Translations under genes and position numbers: made by a program
In this document: positions 36,612 through 47,201 of the stretch, piece by piece
Numbering within the stretch: the first letter of the stretch is position 1
Layout of the letters: every line of letters starts with the position of its first letter
Notes under the pieces: model-generated
What the model was told of the DNA's origin: nothing
What the model saw: only the letters and a program-made list of their open reading frames with translations
Database searches by the model: none
Origin: Nomia melanderi
Taxonomy: Eukaryota; Arthropoda; Insecta; Hymenoptera; Halictidae
DNA length: 64,000 nt
Direction: 5' to 3'
NCBI RefSeq assembly: GCF_051020985.1
Contig: NC_135008.1
Span: forward strand, 3,534,001 to 3,598,000

Positions 36612-37535
36612 TTCTCCAAGTTTCGTTAAGTCCATCGTTATTCGTCATCGGTAGCGTTAAAACCGATCGAAGTTTCCCCTAAAATCTGAAGCGGTGTACC
36701 AGATCGCCCTCGAGCCTATGGAATTTCCGATCAGATCGTCGAGATCGGGCCCCGTCGTAACCCGCCGACGCACGAAAAATAAAGGGGCGATGGTCGTCGA
36801 GGCAATACACCCCCCGAATTGATTTTTCATCGCGCACTTAATCACGCCCGCAATTCGAAGCGCGTGGAACCCGAGGTTCCCGCGCCCGAATAATTCCATC
36901 CGGATACAACGCGCCGCCGCCCCCGCCCTCTCGATTCATTTACAGGAAATTCTCGAAAGGGATTTTCTGCCGGTCGAATAAAATGTTTCGCGCGCTTCGT
37001 AGAAATAGATTCGCGCCCCGCCGGCTGTATTAATATGCAACGAGAGCCCGGCCGCACTCTCGGTTACGCGAGCCCCGGGATCGAGTCCGATTCATTTATC
37101 GTCTGGACCCTGTCCGCGGGAAACAACGCTGCCCCGGGAAAACCGTAGATATCCGGAACCCGAAAAATGTATCGACACGACTCGGATGATCGTGTATTGT
37201 GTTCGTTTTCAGCCACGATACAGCCGATGTTTTTTTGCTAGGAGAAAATGCGCTTCGCCTGGGAATATCGGGTCGACGATATTATAGTTGGGATTAGAGT
37301 AAAGCCTTCGTTATCCGGGCTAATTGGGTGATTACGAAATGGCTGTAGGAAATGGAGACTCGAGAAGGAATTCTTGAAAGTTAGCAACATTCGATTGTAT
37401 GTTCTGAGGGGTGATTTAAGAATCTGATTTGAGTTTGAACCAGGATTCTGATCTACAGTGAATATAAACTTGAACAGATTTTCTGTACGAAGGGTAAACC
37501 GAGGCGAATCAGATTTAACAGCGAAAAGCTAGTAG
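36612..37535. other. No gene recognised
   Basis: Noncoding, GC-rich in its first half and AT-rich near 37400. No feature seen. Confidence 0.45.
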
Positions 37536-37730
37536 TTAACCCTTTGAACTCTGTAGGCTCCAATATTGCACCAGTTATAATATTAAATATTTCAATGAAC
37601 CTTAAAGAAACTACCTTACAATTATTAGATTTTTCACACACTGAAATTTTGCATTTAGAAGGAAAATAAAAGATCGAAATGTTATAGTATTTCTCATTTT
37701 CACTAGGAATACCAAAAAATTTGTTGCAGT
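37536..37730 (+). mobile_element. TTAA-type MITE, family A, right-truncated copy
   Basis: The left end is TTAA (37536-37539) then CCCTTTGAACTCTGTAGG, nearly identical to copy 1 at 1361. Similarity runs to TTTGTTGCAGT near 37730 and then stops, without the right terminus. The palindrome CAATATTG lies at 37561-37568, the same 21 nt from the TTAA as in copy 1. Confidence 0.7.
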
Positions 37731-40700
37731 TAAAACTGGGAATGAGCAGTTTTTCTACAGATTTCTTATTGATAACTGCTACATCAGTAAAAATGATGAA
37801 AAATCTTGGAAACCTTCGTGTTATAAGCAAACACGGAGTATCCGAATTCTAAGCAAGATCTATGTTATGTATTTTATGTTTCATAATACACAATGGAGGT
37901 ATGTAATCATTTATTGCCTCAATATAATAGGGAACTTAAAAATCTGCTCGACTTCGTAGTCATTCGCGGCACCGTCGCTCGCGAAACATGGCGACTCGGT
38001 GAGCCGAGGTCCCGGCGTGTTTTGTATTCAGCAGTCGACCATCTTTTCGGTGTCTCGGAAGCGAATGGCGGCGATCTATCAGCGCATCGATCCTTGATCG
38101 CTCAATCCCGCGCGATCGGAGCGGACGGCTTCGTATCTCGCTGAAAAACTGGAAGCCCAGGGCTATGGTGGCGCGTGAAAAGGGTCCCGGGGAACGTCGT
38201 TGCTCGAGAAAATTACAGAGTTCATTGTTTCGCGTTGGCCCTCGGGACGAGCGCGAGCAGCCCGGCACGGCCCGTTTCATGTTTCCCACTCCTTTTGCCC
38301 GTTTTGCGAAAGTGCGTGCGCGAACCGATGAAGATACGACGCCCGTCTTTTGTTCTATGGAGAAAACGGAGAGATACCTCTGCGGTTTCACCGACTGGTA
38401 AATGTCATCGAGTTCTCGTGGATATTCGACGCGGATGCTCGATCGCCGGTGAGGTTTTAATAAAACGGAGGAGAGATCGAATAGACTGTACGAGTCGGTC
38501 GTGCAATCTAATCGTTTAACGCGGCAGTGACACGAACATACACTTTACTAACACTATAACCAGTCGTACTAAACATTAATCCCTTAACAGAAACTAAAAC
38601 TCATTCATCGAGATTCCGATCGATCTACTTTATATATCACATCGAATCACTGAATTCCTCGCTGTAGCTTTTCCATGAACATATAAGACGAAACTCAATT
38701 ATGACTTACTTTGTCCCAGCGTGAACAACGATACCAAAGTAGGAAGAATCGTTTCACCATGCACTGGAATTCGCGAAAAACCGTAGCTCAGCTAAGGAAA
38801 CCGCTCCGCGTCCGACTGAATGCGCTCGCGGTCATGAATAGACACTCGCGCGCATCGCTGCGCGTTTATTGAATTTCGATGACCGATCGGGAACATTGCC
38901 CGCCGGGATCATAATTTACGCGCGGCGGGATCAATGAAAGTAAATCTGGGAAGAGTGCGCGAGCCATTCACGTCGGTATTTATTCGTACCGCGAGCGGAG
39001 GCCTGTATTTCCTTCGAGAGGGTCTCGATCGGCCCTCGACGGCTACTCGTCCTCTCCCCCATTTTTTCCCTGCTCCTTCCGCGGGCATTTAAAAGGATTT
39101 CCATCGGCATCGGGCATCGATGATGCTCGAAGGGCCGCGGCGCGATGGGAGGGGTCCGCAAACTTTCGCCGAGCTATCGAAACGTTTGCGCTTTCGAGAC
39201 ACTCGGCCCGGCGTTGTCTGTCGCGAAAAGTCGAGGAGACTACGGAACTCCGAGGACGTCCGGTGGGGACCGTTTCCTCCGTTCCCCGGTTTTCTCCCCC
39301 GCCCTCCATTTTTCGGCTCGCGCGACGGGGGAGCAAAGTTTCTATTGGCTAAACAGCGTTGTCGAAGATTCGCGATCACGAAATTCCCCGCGATAACAAA
39401 GGAAGGGCTCGAGGGACAAACAGATCGAAGATCGGCGCGCGAGCTGGGCTCGGTAAATATCGGGGCGGTAAAAACTAATTGCGTCGTACATTTTAATTAA
39501 CCCGTTAACCAGACGGGGGAGATGATTGGAAGAGGCGGCGTACGGGCAGGAGTCGGCAGGAAGAATTCTCTGGGAATCGAATAGGGATAGAGGGAAACGG
39601 TCGAAGGCCACAGGTGAACAGTAATGACGAATTAACCCGTCGTCCCTGGGTGTACAGGTTGGAAACGGGGATCGGATGATTCAGCGGCCGGTCCGCGCGC
39701 GAGATCGTACGGTCCGCCGGTAGGAGTGGGACGGGTTTCCATGCGAGCGGTGAAAAATCGGCCGCGATCGCCGGCACGTAAATGAATTCGCGCGCCGCGA
39801 ATGTATAGCACCGGCCGTTTCTTTAATGCCCCGGCATGGAAGCCGCGCGCGCTCTCCCTCGGTGCGCGATCCCACGTGTAATTTCAAAGTTACGCTCATT
39901 GGCGGATACAGTTATCCGTTGATTACACGTCTCCGTGGCTCTTAAGAGTAATATCCTAAATATCAATTACGTGGATTTCCTCCGCATCGCTGCGCCGCGC
40001 ACGACTTCCTACCGGGGCACACCGGCTCGGTATCACTCGGCCCGAACCGACGCTAATTGGCTACGAACCTCTTAATGAAACTCCCGGCCGTATCTCAGCC
40101 GGGGATCTGGAAAAGTCGCGGATAATCCTCGCCCGCGATCGGGTTCGGGAGCGTAAATAAAGTCGCGCCGGCTCCCGGATAACCCAGTTTAACCCGGACG
40201 ATCCGTGACGAGGCATCGCGATCCTCTGGCTCCGATATGGGACGAATTTACCGAATCACCTGGAAGAGCAAAGGGGAACGGGAATGTTCAGTGGAGGGTA
40301 GAGGGGAGGGGGAGGAGAGAGAGAGAGAGAGAGAGATCGCCGTTAGAATGCCAGGCATGCACTGGAATGAATCGACGACCGGCGTCGTTACATTGTAGCC
40401 GATACTGCGTGCGCCTGGGAAAATTCATGGGTACACTTCCTCGTTTGATAGCGACCGCTCGCAATTATCGTTCGCCGCCGCGCCGATCCTGGAATTGGCT
40501 TTTAACCCGGCCCGTGGGACGTAAAAAATCGCGGCGAGCACGCTCGTTCCGCGTGGCTCGTGTTTCCGTTTTTAGGGAAGCACCGCCGCAGGATGCGCGT
40601 TACGAGTTGCTATAATTATTAATGGGACAGGTACGATCGAGCTTGCTCCATCCTCCTTTCGCGCGTGCTCCTGGTACGCTTCGGATTGGAAGTCGTCTAT

Positions 40701-40812
40701 GGAGTGGACGGTGTTCTTACACTTCGCTAGGAACTTGTAATTAGAAATGATGTACTTCGGAATACCAAGCTTGAATCGTTCAACCTGTAAACTCTGAAGT
40801 TTCTACGATCAC
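37731..40812. other. No gene recognised; one microsatellite
   Basis: Noncoding sequence with a GA microsatellite at 40315-40336. An ATG-led minus-strand stretch ending at a GTAAGT near 38712 encodes only 17 residues and is not called. Confidence 0.45.
40315..40336. repeat. (GA)n microsatellite
   Basis: Uninterrupted GA run. Confidence 0.9.
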
Positions 40813-41035
40813 TTAACACTAAAACTACCGAGCACTTCAATTGACTTTTGAGAATTTCGCTGTAGGAACTCCAAGAGTGCATCTGTTCAGACTTCAATTG
40901 ATTTACGATTCAATTTCCGTAGTGCTGAATGAATTTCCTTAATAATTTCTCAGAGAAACATTTGTTACCTTTCTAATAATTGCAAAAAGACATCAGGCAT
41001 GGGTCATTTGACCCCTGTGGTAGTTTTAGTGTTAA
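40813..41035 (+). mobile_element. TTAA-type MITE, family G
   Basis: TTAA at 40813-40816 and 41032-41035. Termini are CACTAAAACTACCGAGC and, read inward, CACTAAAACTACCACAGG, identical for 13 bp. A palindrome with arms GGGTCA and TGACCC around TT lies at 41001-41014, 17 nt inside the right TTAA. There is no ORF. Confidence 0.85.
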
Positions 41036-42105
41036 GCAAAAACGCATTCAACTTTTATCATCGAAACTCGTAGGATGCTTTTGTAATGTATTCTCAAACG
41101 AATACTTATTCCTACCGTCCCTATATGAAGCTCCCAAATCTGGAGCATCTTTTCTAACTCCTACAAGAACAATCAACCATGTTACATATCCACAGTCACC
41201 CTATCCACTACCATTCACGTCGCACGCGTCAACGATCCATTAATTACAACCTCCGCCTTCCGAACGAACCCCGTCGACGAGGTGCAACGTTCTCACCGCG
41301 CGAGGTACTCGCGAACAATGCCGCGCGCGTACGCGTGCTCGGCCGGCCGCGGAAATTAGAAATCCCGCGTTACGATGTTCTTCGCCCGGGGCGGAATGAA
41401 TCGGAATCGATCCCACGGCGAGTCGATTAACGGCGTATCGCGGAAAAGGTCGTCGCTGCGCTGCGCTGCGATGCGCGGCGGGTGTACCGGCCCTCCTCCG
41501 TCGAATCTGTCCGCGTTAACGAATAGAAGTGCCACGCCCTGCGCGCGCTGACCGTACACCTGCGCCTTCGCCGCATCCTCCTCGCCTTGCACCTCGTTAA
41601 AGACAAACGCCGAACCGGCCGCGGGGCATCGCCGGTTTCCGTCTCCCTTTCTCCGATTCCGCGGCGCGGTTGCGTGGGCGGTACGCCCACCGGCCGATAC
41701 GGATTGCCGCGATCCACCCTCGGCCGCTGTTGTTTTTCGCAAGACGATACGCTAATTTGCGTATTGTTCGACGTCGTTTCGCGATCGGAACGCGCGCCGA
41801 TTTCTTTCTATACGGGCCAGAAGGATCCGCTACGCGAACGAACGATTCCTCGATCTTATCGGAGGCATTGTGCTTCAACCGTGACTGACACTCGGAGAAA
41901 TCGGGAGACTGCTTGGCCGGGCGTTCCGTTCGATCGTGCGCCGAACGATTGGACACTTGGAAGTCGCTTGAATAGGGCGAGAAGACGCTGCGATCTGTTC
42001 GTTTATTCGATGAGCTTTGTATTGGAATATTCGGATATGGAAGCTGCCTTGCAATAGGAAACGAGTAGATCGAGGACATTGCGAATAACTGAATCAAGCC
42101 TTGTC
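41036..42105. other. No gene recognised
   Basis: Noncoding. Overlapping frames on both strands from about 41350 to 42120 mirror each other and have no family resemblance. Confidence 0.45.
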
Positions 42106-42339
42106 TTAACCTCTTAGGCACGGCTAAATTTTGCAGGGCTGTTTCTCTGTACGGCAGTTCTGTACTGACAATGCTGTTCTCTGCGCGAGTACATTGGAAT
42201 GAAGTTTTTGTTGATTAACGAAAACACATAATTTAACTCTGACAGTTTAGAATAATAATTAGTAATACAATTGGGTATAATATACGACAATTGGTAGCGA
42301 CGGAGCCACTATAGTGGCGCGTCGTGCCTAAGAGGTTAA
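42106..42339 (+). mobile_element. TTAA-type MITE, family E, copy 2
   Basis: TTAA at 42106-42109 and 42336-42339. Termini are CCTCTTAGGCACGGC and, read inward, CCTCTTAGGCACGACG, matching for 13 bp. It is nearly colinear with 8277-8519. A perfect 14-bp palindrome GCCACTATAGTGGC lies at 42305-42318, 17 nt from the right TTAA. Confidence 0.85.
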
Positions 42340-42408
42340 GACTCACTGACAATCAGATATGCTAAACACAATTGCAATAGTATGTAATTGATTTCTTGGT
42401 ATTTGATC

Positions 42409-42478
42409 GAATGATCGCCAGTTGTTCCAAAGAAATTTTGTAAAGTTCGGAGTTGTTTGGAAGAACTGGCGATCATTC
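42409..42478. ncRNA. MicroRNA-precursor-like hairpin
   Basis: Two 23-nt arms (42409-42431 and 42456-42478) pair at 22 of 23 positions around a 24-nt loop. The left arm starts GAATGATCGCCAGTTG and the right arm ends AACTGGCGATCATTC, and the single mismatch is near the middle of the stem. Additional outer pairing is possible through ATTTGA and TCAAAT on either side. The 70-nt size, arm length and loop size fit an animal pre-miRNA. The mature sequence is not one recognised from the conserved insect set. An inverted duplication of mobile-element origin is the main alternative, as a family E element ends 69 bp upstream. Either strand could be transcribed. Without expression data this is only a structural candidate. 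Confidence 0.4.
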
Positions 42479-45185
42479 TACTGTATCCTCAAATCGATAA
42501 GGGTTGATTTCCGTAAAAAGTATTCAATTGAACCGATGTAAGAGTTGATCCTTGTCCTTAAATTCATCAAAGCGTTCCCAAGGGAACTGTTCGGTCCGAT
42601 CGAGAAAGTGTCTAACGAGGCGAGGGACCCGCGTGGGAAATGCATCTTCGTCTCCGACGGAGACGATCCACGTCGAAGGCGCACCGGAGGTGATCGCAGG
42701 CCCTCCGGCTAGAGATACCGCGGGGTGCTTAACGAGCAACGTCAAATTCTTTTTCTACAGCTCGACGCAATTAGACTCTGTCCCGTTCGACGCGGAGGGA
42801 CGCGCGAAGAGTAATGGCGCCGCGCTAAATTGCGCGTGGCCCGACCTGTCGGCCGAGCGCGGGATCGGGCCGGACTGTCGAACGCCTGCGAAAACGGCAA
42901 CGAGGAGGCCTCGGACCTCCGAGACCCGTCCGATCTCATTTTTCCCCTGCGTCCCGCTGACAAATATCCCTCCTATGCGCCCCGGCCTTTTTCTTTCGCC
43001 TGTTAATTACTTCGTTATCCATGCACCGTGCAAATACTATTACGACTTCTTTTGGCGGCGTTGTCCGCAAGAAACGTCCGTTGAGATGCTGTTCTTTCCG
43101 CTGATAGATGATCCGCGTTCACGCGGGATAGCGTGTCGCAATCTTCGACGTCTGGGTTGTCTTTCAATTAGATAGTTCATAATAAAAATAAGAAACTCTC
43201 TGTTGTACAAAGAGAGAGAGGAACAAGGTTGAACTTTGAAGAATGTTCAACAATCGCATTGCCTTGTCATAGTCTAAGTTCAGACTCAGATTAGTATCTT
43301 ACAGTTAAGTCGATTAACAACAGGCACAGGGTAACGCAGACTATTTCTCTGCGAGCGCTTACAAATAATCCCGCCGATGGAAGCGATCGGCCGGTAAACC
43401 GTGTATAGATTCTGCGGCTTCGTATTCCGCGCGCCGAACGAGCGAGCGTTTCATTCGGAAGGAGCCCGGCGCAGGTTCAGTCACGGTCCTCCCCGGCGAT
43501 ACTTCAACGCCATCCTCTCACGACTCTCGATTTTTCACGAGCATCAGTCCCCGTTCCCCGGTAATTCTTTAATTTAATCGCGCGCGTTACACCGGCTCGT
43601 CGGTCACGGACGGTTTAATAGATCTCCGGGCATTAGCCGGCGCGACTTAACAACCGGCCGATCGTCCGGCTCTTTCGAAAAGATTAACGCGAAGGACTGC
43701 GCGGTAACGACGCTAGACGCGTAATCGTTTCGCAGCCCGTTCAGCGGCCGACGATTATTCTGCGTCGGCAGGACACACGGTTGCGACTACCGTACCACCG
43801 ACAATCATCCTTTGCCACCGCGTGGCGACCGTGTTGCAACCGCGAATTAATGACGCGCTAGGCGACGCAGGAAACCGCGCTACATAAGTAATCTCCTTGT
43901 CGCCGAGTACCGTTATCCCCCTGGATCATATTTTTCGGCGAACTATCTCGAATCCACCCGCCCACGACACCGTATTCCGGACGAGAGCTCCTTCCGCGTG
44001 GAATTCAGACACTCGAAGCGGGAAAAATCGGTTAACTCCGCTTCGTTTTATCCGATCGATCAATCAGCCGCGAGACTGACAGCCCTCGTGGGAACCATTA
44101 ACTTAAACAGGCTTTAATAGTCGCGGATGGAATTTATGCGGCAATCCGAGGTGCGCAGTTAATGCTTCCCCCGGATGATCGGCTGGATGAATTTCTGACA
44201 GGAGAGCCTTCCAGAATTTACGCGGCACGGTTCGGCGCGGCCTCCGATCGGCGATCCCCGCCTCGCGGTATTCCGGTAATCACGGAGCAATTAAAGCGGG
44301 ACGTGTGAATTAAGCGTGCCGGATGTCGAGGAAGCGCTTAACGATCGAATCGCCACGGTTTCTTTCGTTTTCTATCGGCGCGAGGCATGTGGGAGCCGCT
44401 TCCTGCGCTCGCCGCGGGCGAAACGTCGCGTAAACTGCACCGAACCGATTCGCGATGCCGAGAGTAGACCGTCGGGTAACCGATAAAGCGATCACCGGGG
44501 AATTTCAAATGAAACGGCCCTAATGACCGGTGAATTTCGACGTTGACAGAGTGGAAAGCGGCCTATCGAAGAAAATCCGATTCCTGGTTAGCAGAAATCA
44601 TCGAACGGTTCGCTGCGTGTCAATTATCTCAACGGGACACCTCCGATGGGAAATCGCAGGCCGCTCGAACGCGTCCGGATACTCTCGTTCGTTTTTTCAC
44701 CGCGAACTCGGCCAACGGGATAGGCCTGCATCGGCGCGGTCCACGCCGGCGAGCGAATTATTCGCCGATCGGCTCCGCCGGAGAAAGAACGAAGGAGAAA
44801 GGATCGAAAGCGAGCAATATCTGATCGCCGGCTAACACACGGAGAAACGGTACCACCCGGGTTTTAATGAGCGCGCTCCACCGGCATGTCCGACCCTAGG
44901 TCATTGTTTGGCTCCGTGGGTGGAAATTAATGTGGTCTTACATTACCCGATCGCCGGGGATATAATAAGATGTTTAAATATGCGACTTCACACCTGCGCC
45001 ACCCCGGCCGTACATTAGCATTTTTCACTTTTACCGCGAACAATGGGGCCCCGGTATCGTATCGTGACTTCTCTCGCCTCTTACCGTGGAAACGGAAACC
45101 GCGATACCGGGCCTCCGCGGTTTATCGGGATACCGGGCAGTGACTCATTTTCGAGCGACGCGACCGCCCCGGAAAAATCCGTGAC

Positions 45186-45209
45186 CTCTCTCTCTCTCTC
45201 TCTCTCTCT
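45186..45209. repeat. (CT)n microsatellite
   Basis: Uninterrupted CT run. Confidence 0.9.
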
Positions 45210-46425
45210 TTACATGGCGAACGGTCCTTTTGTCTATCGGCCGGCTCGAAGTCGTCCAGTGTCTCGTTTCCGTCGGACCCCACCGATGGAACGCGATCGC
45301 GCGGATTCGTACAATGCGTCGGAAAAGTTCGCCGGACGGTACGGTTACCTAGCAGCGAGTTATCGCCGGAAAAGTCCGTTACCGTTAGCCGGCTCGCGCG
45401 AGAAATTCAATCTTTCCGTCGGGCAACTTTTATTAACGTTTCCCCCGGCGCGGGGCGAAATTGATTCCAGTGTTTAACCTGTTAACCAGGGGGAGACGGG
45501 CTGCCCGATTGTACTCAGCCGCGCGGAGCGGCGCGGAGCAGCGCGTTCGCCGATAAGTTATTCTCTTCTTATTTACTTACCAGGAGACCGCTGATTTTAA
45601 TTGCACCGTAACGTCCGCGAGCTGGTATTAATTACGTACTCGCGTTTATTACGCGATAAGTCGCTCGGGGAGCGGCTCGCTGCGGTCTATTTTTATAATG
45701 CCCGCGGTTCGTTAGGGAGATGGGAAACGAAGTAACGCGAGGACTTATTGTTCGCTGGTTTTGTCTCTGATCTGATAATCGGCGATCGAATATTCCATCA
45801 ATAGCGAATTTATGTAAGCCGCTACAGTGATTCTGCCGAGGTTTAGAGTGTCCGTAAGATAAAGTTCATGGGAACACCGATCGCGAACCGGTCACCTGTA
45901 TTTAACGAGTATATTCACGTTGGAACCCGTAATAAAGCTAATTCGTTGAATAATCAATTACATATTTTTTCTAACAAACATGTAATTCCATTTAATTGTC
46001 CGTCGGTTGTTTATTTTGCTGTATATTAGGTGCGCTTTGAATGCGTTCCACGTGTATGCTCGTCATTATTCAATTTTATTGCACGGCCGAATTAGAGGTA
46101 AATCCCATGGTTAACCGGTTAATTAGAGAACGAAATCCCCGAGCGATCCGACAGAAGACGAACGCATCCCTCGTCACGATGGATGGCCGATTTCCTGCTG
46201 GATCCGATCCACGCCGGCCGGGGTCAGACGTCGAGCCTCGCCGGCCACGTCCACGGGACCCGCTAAAAAGAACGGAGCCACCGCGCGCAGCCAATAAGAC
46301 AAAATGGCGCGGCCGGGCTGGCTTGTTAATTGCAGTTTAGTGTTCTTGCTCGTAATTAGGTGCACTCGAGAGCAGCTGGTCGAGCCGGCTCTCGCACGAC
46401 TCCTCTCCGCTCCCGGGATAATTAC

Positions 46426-46446
46426 CGCATCGGCATCGGCATCGGC
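46426..46446. repeat. (CATCGG)n repeat
   Basis: About three and a half units of a CATCGG hexamer. Confidence 0.75.
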
Positions 46447-46860
46447 CGTCATACGCGGAGTCAGCGAGCCGATTCTGCTACCTGCGCCGCGGTCCCAACG
46501 CTCTTCCGCCCCGCTACGTGCCTAGGCAGCGCTGTTAGATGCGTGATTCGCGTGATCGCTCCTTCCCTCGCGATTAATCGTCCCCCCCTCCGTCCGCCCC
46601 GTCGAGATCTCGCATTCGTCTCGAGGACGGACCGGGATTGCTTTTAGGGAACTGGATTGGGAGGTGGTTGCGCTCCGAACGACGCGTTTCGAAATGTTAC
46701 TCTCGAGGAAATGTCTGACGATCGTTCCTCTTAACGTGAAAAGGAGCCAGTTAGTAGTCGAGTATGTTTCTAGTATTATAACTGAGGCTGATATAGAAAA
46801 AACTGGAGGATTCGATGAACATCGCTCGTTACTGTCTAATGGAACTGCAGTGAGAAATTA

Positions 46861-47153
46861 GTGATTGTCGGAATAAGAAAAGCATTCTAATTTCTACTTC
46901 GATTCCTCGTAATTCCTCTCGCTATTGAACTTAGCGACATTATCGTTAGTGATTCTCTGAATAAGGAAAGAATTCTAATTTCTACTTCGATTCCTCGTAA
47001 TTCCTCTCGCTATTGAACTTAGCGACATTATCGTTAGTGATTCTCTGAATAAGGAAAGAATTCTAATTTCTACTTCGATTCCTTGCGATTCCTCTCGCCA
47101 CTGAACTAAGCGATATTATCGTCAGTGATTCTCTGAATAAGAAAAGAATTCTA
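46861..47153 (+). repeat. 88-bp tandem repeat, about 3.3 copies
   Basis: Copies start at 46890, 46978 and 47066, after a partial copy from 46861. Each unit runs ATTTCTACTTCGATTCCT ... GAATAAGGAAAGAATTCTA. Copies 1 and 2 look identical by eye, while copy 3 has several changes (CCTTGCGATTCC, CCACTGAACTAAGCGATATT). The identity of the first two points to recent duplication or an assembly effect. An inverted partial copy follows directly. Confidence 0.9.
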
Positions 47154-47201
47154 ACGATAACGCTAAGTTCAATAGCGAGAAGAATGGCAAGTAATCGAAG
47201 T
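47151..47201 (-). repeat. Inverted partial copy of the 88-bp unit
   Basis: Reads CTAACGATAA, CGCTAAGTTCAATAGCGAG, then AGTAATCGAAGT, the reverse complement of the middle of the 88-bp unit with a 3-bp deletion and some changes. With copy 3 (about 47072-47125) it can fold into a long imperfect hairpin with a loop of roughly 25 nt. Confidence 0.75.

Larger units (their letters stand above)
42479..46860. other. No gene recognised; two simple repeats
   Basis: More than 4 kb of noncoding sequence with a CT microsatellite (45186-45209) and a short CATCGG hexamer run (46426-46446). A 207-codon frame beginning at 42552 shows no codon bias and is considered chance. Confidence 0.45.

Noticed and set aside
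38655..38770. Minus-strand ATG followed by 17 codons and a GTAAGT, a possible first coding exon.
   Set aside because: Too short to judge. The encoded N-terminus is neither a clear signal peptide nor a known sequence.
40912..40935. CAATTTCCGTAGTGCTGAATG, similar to an insect microRNA of the miR-932 type as I remember it.
   Set aside because: It lies inside the family G element, differs at several positions and has no pairing arm nearby.
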